A stretch of 10,029 nucleotides of DNA from Elusimicrobia bacterium RIFCSPLOWO2_01_FULL_59_12 (lineage in GTDB: Bacteria; Elusimicrobiota; Elusimicrobia; 2-01-FULL-59-12), in the NCBI GenBank assembly GCA_001800075.1, contig MGUR01000068.1, forward strand, positions 35,688 to 45,716, given 5' to 3'. A model generated the notes under the pieces. It ran no database searches, had not been told where the DNA came from, and saw only the letters and a list, made by a program, of their open reading frames with translations. Each line of letters opens with the position of its first letter. The first letter of the stretch is position 1. A program made the translations under genes and the position numbers. Positions 6,470-10,029 of this stretch are shown one piece after another.

Positions 6470-6671
6470 ATGGAAGCAAAAGGCATGCGCCCCTTTAAGG
6501 ATTATAAATGGATCGTCGCAGACCCCAGGCTTGTTAGGAAGGGGGCTCGCCATTCGCGGGACTCGTCTTTCCGTTCCGCCGATCTTAGAGTGCATGCCCG
6601 CTGGCCCCCCCGCAAGCCAAGATAAACTTCAAGGCACGCCCTTCAAGCCGCTCAGAAAACCATGGAATTAA
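6470..6671 (+). pseudogene. DUF433-family antitoxin remnant, frameshifted
   Basis: Reading from the ATG at 6470, 5 nt after the zinc-finger gene, gives a DUF433-like start (RPFKDYKWIVADPRLVRKG). At the G-run 6541-6545 the family sequence continues in the +1 frame as LAIRGTRLSVPPILECMPAG, the hallmark IRGTRxSV...LEC block of DUF433. Removing one G joins the two halves exactly. Without correction the first frame ends at 6623-6625; the second ends at 6669-6671. After ECMPAG the sequence (PPASQDKLQG...) no longer resembles the family, so the 3' half seems lost too. DUF433 proteins are usually antitoxins of DUF5615 PIN-like toxins; no such toxin follows. Confidence 0.75.
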
Positions 6672-6790
6672 TCGACCAAGAGATTTCATGAAGCAGGGCC
6701 CACATAAAACATAGTCCGTTTGGGACGTCATCTCTGACCTTCCGGCCTATTTTTCTTCCGACGAAAATCCCATAAAATAATATCAATCTC

Positions 6791-6808
6791 CGAACGCGGG
6801 CGCGTTCG
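6791..6808 (+). promoter_or_regulatory. Hairpin directly upstream of the long exported-protein gene
   Basis: CGAACGC-GGGC-GCGTTCG is a perfect 7-bp stem with a 4-nt loop ending 8 nt before the ATG at 6817. No Shine-Dalgarno is visible in the 8 nt between (ACAAATCT). An AT-rich stretch at 6771-6783 (TAAAAT, TAATAT) is a weak candidate -10, which would make the hairpin most of the mRNA leader. The rest of 6672-6790 shows nothing recognisable. Confidence 0.4.
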
Positions 6809-6816
6809 ACAAATCT

Positions 6817-9800
6817 ATGTCAAAAACCTTCATTCGTGTTGTAGCCCTTATTTTGGTTCCCTGCCTTGGGGCGGACCCTCTAACGGCATCGGGACTGAAT
6901 GACAATTTATATCGTCCTCTGGCGAACAGTCGGCCGATACCAAGTCAAGCTTATGCAGACCAAGCTCTGGTTGGAGCTTTAATCGCGGGGTTATTTCGGC
7001 GGCCGCTTAATCGGTTATTGACAGCGCAGGTAAAGGCGAGTGCAGGTGTCCTGTCTTCACATTCGGAAGCCATGCAGGTCCAGCCTGGTTTTAAATGGCC
7101 CTTTGATTCTAGATCTACGGCCGCCAACCCAAAACGCGACGAGCCGAAGCAGGGCTATTGGACAGTCCAGGATGACCGAAGCCGCCGTAATCAGAGGGAG
7201 CCGAGGACCGGTCGGTGGGTTGCTCCGAACACCGAGCGCCGCGGGTTCCATGGAATGGGCGCGATTTCGGGTCGGGATCGCGGGATATTTGATGCCTCCG
7301 ACAAATCTCGGCAGTCACCACACGCCGCCGCGCCGGGTACACCGCGCGTGACCATCCCGCTCCGCGAGCTCCGAATGGAAGATATCAATCAAGGAGCTTC
7401 CCTCAACCTGGATGCTACGTTGAGATCGATGATACCTCCCTCGTTATGGCAGGATCTGCAGGAATCGGGCCTCTTGGAAGAATCCATCAAACGGCGCCAT
7501 GCACTGCTAGATGCCACGCGCGTTAGCGAATTCCTGGAATACGCTCTGGAAAGTTTGCCGACACTTGCGCAGCGAGCGCTTTACGATCGTGTCCGGGATC
7601 ATCTCCTGGATCTGCTCATGCGGGGACGTGTGTTTAGATACGACGATGACAGCCCCCCGCGCGAGGAGAAATATTGGCATCTGCTCGATCCCTTTCCCAA
7701 ACTCATCGACCGGATCCCCACCTATTCCGATAATAAAGGGTTGAGCATTCAGATGACAGATCTCTCATCCAATCGGATTTCCCATGGGTCGGTCCTCCGC
7801 CTGGCGTCCCGCGATGGCAACATCAGGAACCTGGAAATCACGGAAGAAAGGCACGAGCTGCGGCAGATTAAATTTGGACCGTTTGCTGGAACAAGCGGGA
7901 GCGGCTACTCCTATCATCCCATGAACGAAAGGGGTTCCTTTAGGGCCCCCTCTGTTTTTCTACCCCCTTCCCTCATGAGGGATTCCCCTTGGAATGATGA
8001 CAAACCCTATGGAGACCAGGAAATTTTGTACGAATTCCTGGAGCGAGCAACAACCCATGCGGCGAAAGCCCAGCGCGACCCCGAAGCGTTTCTCGCGGCG
8101 GTGCGTGCCAATGTGCGCGATGGGCTGACCCTGGAAATCCGCAAACATGCCGCCTATCCCGAGACAGAGTTCCATAAAGACGTTTGGGGAAATCCGACGG
8201 CGGCGACGATCGTTGTTCCCGAATCCATGGCGGTTCGGGCGATCGACCAAACGGTGTCTACCAAAGGCAGATACGAGGACATTGCTCTTTTGCACGTGTT
8301 CATGAGTGAAGTCCTCCACTTGGCGCAGCCCCACAATCAGGATGATGCCCAGATCGAAGTCGAATCGTTAGGGTATTTGATCGGTTATGCTGGGATAACG
8401 GCCATTTGGGAAATGTATACGCAATCTCCTCTTACTTCTGTTGTATCGCTCGCCACGAGACGCGCCATCGGACCCGTACAGCCCATTTGCGAGTTCGCAA
8501 AGGCGATCGGGGAGTTGTTTGTGGCATTTTCGAAGAAGGTCGGTGGCATCGAGGATGTGCCACCCCTGGAACAAGCGAAACACTATGGGGTTCACGTCGT
8601 GCCTCTTTCCTCAGAAATCGGAGGAATTCTTCGCCGACTTTGGGTGGAGGGCGGCGCGTTGGCCCAAGAAGGGCGCGTTCCGATTCTCCTAAGTCCGCAA
8701 GGCGAAGAGATGCCTCGCCGCACCTACCCTGCCGCCGCGCCGACGAATTTGACCCGGCGAGGCTTTCTGAAGATTCTTACCTTGACCGCTCCGGTGGCTG
8801 CGAACATCATACTCGAACCCCCTGGGCCGCCCGTCGAATTGCCCGGTAACCCTTGGTCTAAGCTTTTCAGTGTGCGGCTGGATCGCTCAGAGCTTCCGTA
8901 TTTTAAAGAGCAAGACTTTCTTCGTTTTGCAGTCAGTGATACGGGGTCTGGTTGGGATGTGTTGGCATTTGATCGAGCGGGTCATCAATTGGGCCCAGCG
9001 GATGTTCCACAAGCGAACTACAGTCAACGAATTATCGAACCGAACACGGGCGCGACCATTGGATTCTACAACTCCTACATGCAGGCAGAGTTCACGATTT
9101 ATGATCGCTATGGCGATAGAGCAATTACCGCCGTATTTGGTCCAACCGGGCGTGGGGGCCGATTACTTGCGGGAGTTCCACTTCGATACAGACACTGGAA
9201 GCGAGAGGAAAATGGACCTTTACCTATCTTTGAAGTTCTCTCAACGGATCCCGATGGCGCCGCTCTACGCGTACGTTTCATCGGATCATTGGAAACGCAT
9301 CCCGACCGCCCGACCACACTGAATGATGCCAATGGCCGTCCCATAGCCAATTTGGCGGTTGCGGGAGGTCTCTACAGCCGGAGCGGACAATCACAAGCCT
9401 TCCGTCTGGTCGGCCTTAGTGATCTCTATTCATTGTCTAACAGGTTGTTCCATGGGCCAGCTAACACCCAAAATCTTGAGGAACTGGCTAAGCTCAGAGT
9501 GGAGTTCCATTCTGATACATCTGAGGGAAGGCGCCTCCGTCTATTGATTGAACACCGCTGGATTGAAATGCAGATGTTAGTGGGTCGATACCCGCCTCTG
9601 AAGATAGACCCGCTACGCGCCGCAAATCTAGCCCGGTGGTTAAACAGCTCGTCGTTAGACCAACTCAACGCAAATCGACCCGAGATTAATCGGCAGCTCT
9701 GGGAAGCGATGGGCCAGGCACATCCCTGGTACCGGATTGCATCTGAAGCTATTCGTAATCTGGGATGGCAGGACGACCGCGACCTCTTGGAGCATGCGCT

Positions 9801-9999
9801 TCTTGAATTCCGGGTCCTCTGGAATGGAATAGCGGTACGAGCTGACGAACCTCGCTATCAATTGGGCGATCCAATCGACAGTTTTGGCCGTCAACGATGG
9901 GTTAATTTGCTGACCTATAACAGCCTGACCACGGCGTGGGGCCGCCGGTCAGGATCTCCCCAGTTTTGGCCGGTTGGAATTCCCCAGGTAGGCCGGTGA
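6817..9999 (+). CDS. Long putative exported protein of unknown function with an internal Tat signal
   Basis: A 1060-residue protein that I do not recognise. The N-terminus (MSKTFIRVVALILVPCLGADPLTASG) is a Sec-type signal peptide; the Cys in LVPC has Pro before it, so a lipobox is unlikely. Residues ~90-180 are polar, Arg/Pro-rich and probably disordered. Residues ~190-560 are mixed and folded-looking; HVFMSEVLHLAQPHN (493-507) followed by Glu514/Glu516 and GYLIGYAG resembles an HExxH...E metallopeptidase site with the first His replaced by Ser497. At 646-652 TRRGFLK followed by ILTLTAPVAANIIL is a classic twin-arginine signal. The remaining ~390 residues are rich in beta-type sequence, then helical near the end, with no family I can name. 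The frame is open throughout with no sign of a frameshift. It is downstream of and separate from the toxin-antitoxin cluster. It could be a single giant protein or two exported proteins fused end to end. Confidence 0.8.
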   Translation: MSKTFIRVVALILVPCLGADPLTASGLNDNLYRPLANSRPIPSQAYADQALVGALIAGLFRRPLNRLLTAQVKASAGVLSSHSEAMQVQPGFKWPFDSRSTAANPKRDEPKQGYWTVQDDRSRRNQREPRTGRWVAPNTERRGFHGMGAISGRDRGIFDASDKSRQSPHAAAPGTPRVTIPLRELRMEDINQGASLNLDATLRSMIPPSLWQDLQESGLLEESIKRRHALLDATRVSEFLEYALESLPTLAQRALYDRVRDHLLDLLMRGRVFRYDDDSPPREEKYWHLLDPFPKLIDRIPTYSDNKGLSIQMTDLSSNRISHGSVLRLASRDGNIRNLEITEERHELRQIKFGPFAGTSGSGYSYHPMNERGSFRAPSVFLPPSLMRDSPWNDDKPYGDQEILYEFLERATTHAAKAQRDPEAFLAAVRANVRDGLTLEIRKHAAYPETEFHKDVWGNPTAATIVVPESMAVRAIDQTVSTKGRYEDIALLHVFMSEVLHLAQPHNQDDAQIEVESLGYLIGYAGITAIWEMYTQSPLTSVVSLATRRAIGPVQPICEFAKAIGELFVAFSKKVGGIEDVPPLEQAKHYGVHVVPLSSEIGGILRRLWVEGGALAQEGRVPILLSPQGEEMPRRTYPAAAPTNLTRRGFLKILTLTAPVAANIILEPPGPPVELPGNPWSKLFSVRLDRSELPYFKEQDFLRFAVSDTGSGWDVLAFDRAGHQLGPADVPQANYSQRIIEPNTGATIGFYNSYMQAEFTIYDRYGDRAITAVFGPTGRGGRLLAGVPLRYRHWKREENGPLPIFEVLSTDPDGAALRVRFIGSLETHPDRPTTLNDANGRPIANLAVAGGLYSRSGQSQAFRLVGLSDLYSLSNRLFHGPANTQNLEELAKLRVEFHSDTSEGRRLRLLIEHRWIEMQMLVGRYPPLKIDPLRAANLARWLNSSSLDQLNANRPEINRQLWEAMGQAHPWYRIASEAIRNLGWQDDRDLLEHALLEFRVLWNGIAVRADEPRYQLGDPIDSFGRQRWVNLLTYNSLTTAWGRRSGSPQFWPVGIPQVGR
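8710..8814 (+). other. Internal twin-arginine signal peptide and possible internal start
   Basis: An in-frame ATG at 8710 (Met632) with AAGG at 8699-8702 upstream begins MPRRTYPAAAPTNLTRRGFLK, then ILTLTAPVAANIILEPPGPP. This is a full Tat signal layout: n-region, T-R-R-x-F-L-K at 646-652, a weakly hydrophobic h-region and a proline-rich exit. Starting here would give a 429-residue Tat substrate. No clear AxA cleavage site is seen, so it might stay anchored. Confidence 0.55.
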
Positions 10000-10029
10000 G
10001 GGCGAGCATCTTCGGCCGCCAATCGAAAA

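Noticed and set aside
6696..6702. GGGCCCA as a distal attachment site pairing with the tRNA end
   Set aside because: Only 7 nt match, a length expected about once by chance in 10 kb, and the flanks do not agree with the tRNA.
6791..6808. LexA (Cheo-box) operator
   Set aside because: GAAC and GTTC are separated by 8 nt, not the 4 nt of the Gram-positive-type LexA box.

Overview
The window looks like a GC-rich bacterial chromosome segment, probably from an uncultured lineage. The primary sigma factor resembles RpoD/SigA of Gram-negative-type bacteria, genes are packed with 4-17 nt overlaps, and the tRNA carries no encoded CCA. Short palindromic repeats have invaded genes, one of them giving a peptide (LPAGRQG) of a kind I associate with candidate-phylum genomes. 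Together with a very long uncharacterised exported protein this would fit an Omnitrophota- or Elusimicrobiota-like organism, but the placement is an inference and not firm.

Left part (1-5086, all + strand) is one compact transcription unit. It holds the 3' part of a primary sigma-70 gene, a PLP-dependent class III aminotransferase whose GTG start lies inside the sigma gene, a LuxE-type acyl-protein synthetase and a LuxC-type acyl-CoA/acyl-enzyme reductase. LuxE and LuxC together make an aldehyde from a carboxylic acid (acyl-AMP, then acyl-Cys, then aldehyde). With an aminotransferase in the same unit the simplest reading is a carboxylate-to-aldehyde-to-amine route. Luciferase (luxAB) and the luxD acyltransferase are absent here, so this is not a bioluminescence operon. 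Two palindromic repeats have altered these genes: one replaces the aminotransferase C-terminus and supplies the luxE ribosome binding site, and the other is an in-frame 20-bp palindrome inside luxE.

Middle part (5087-6816) is an accessory patch. A CAT-anticodon tRNA is followed at once by a second copy of its own 3' end, split by a double-hairpin insertion flanked by TCG. A degenerate tRNA-like 5' half follows. Then comes a tight toxin-antitoxin cluster: a VapB-like antitoxin, a VapC PIN toxin, an orphan YgiT/MqsA-type zinc-finger antitoxin and a DUF433 antitoxin remnant broken by a +1 shift in a G-run.

Right part (6817-9999) is a single 1060-codon gene for a putative exported protein of unknown function. 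It has an N-terminal signal peptide, a degenerate metallopeptidase-like motif in the middle and, unexpectedly, a textbook Tat signal (TRRGFLK plus hydrophobic stretch) at residues 646-668. This suggests a fused or internally initiated second exported protein. The last 30 bases hold nothing I can identify.
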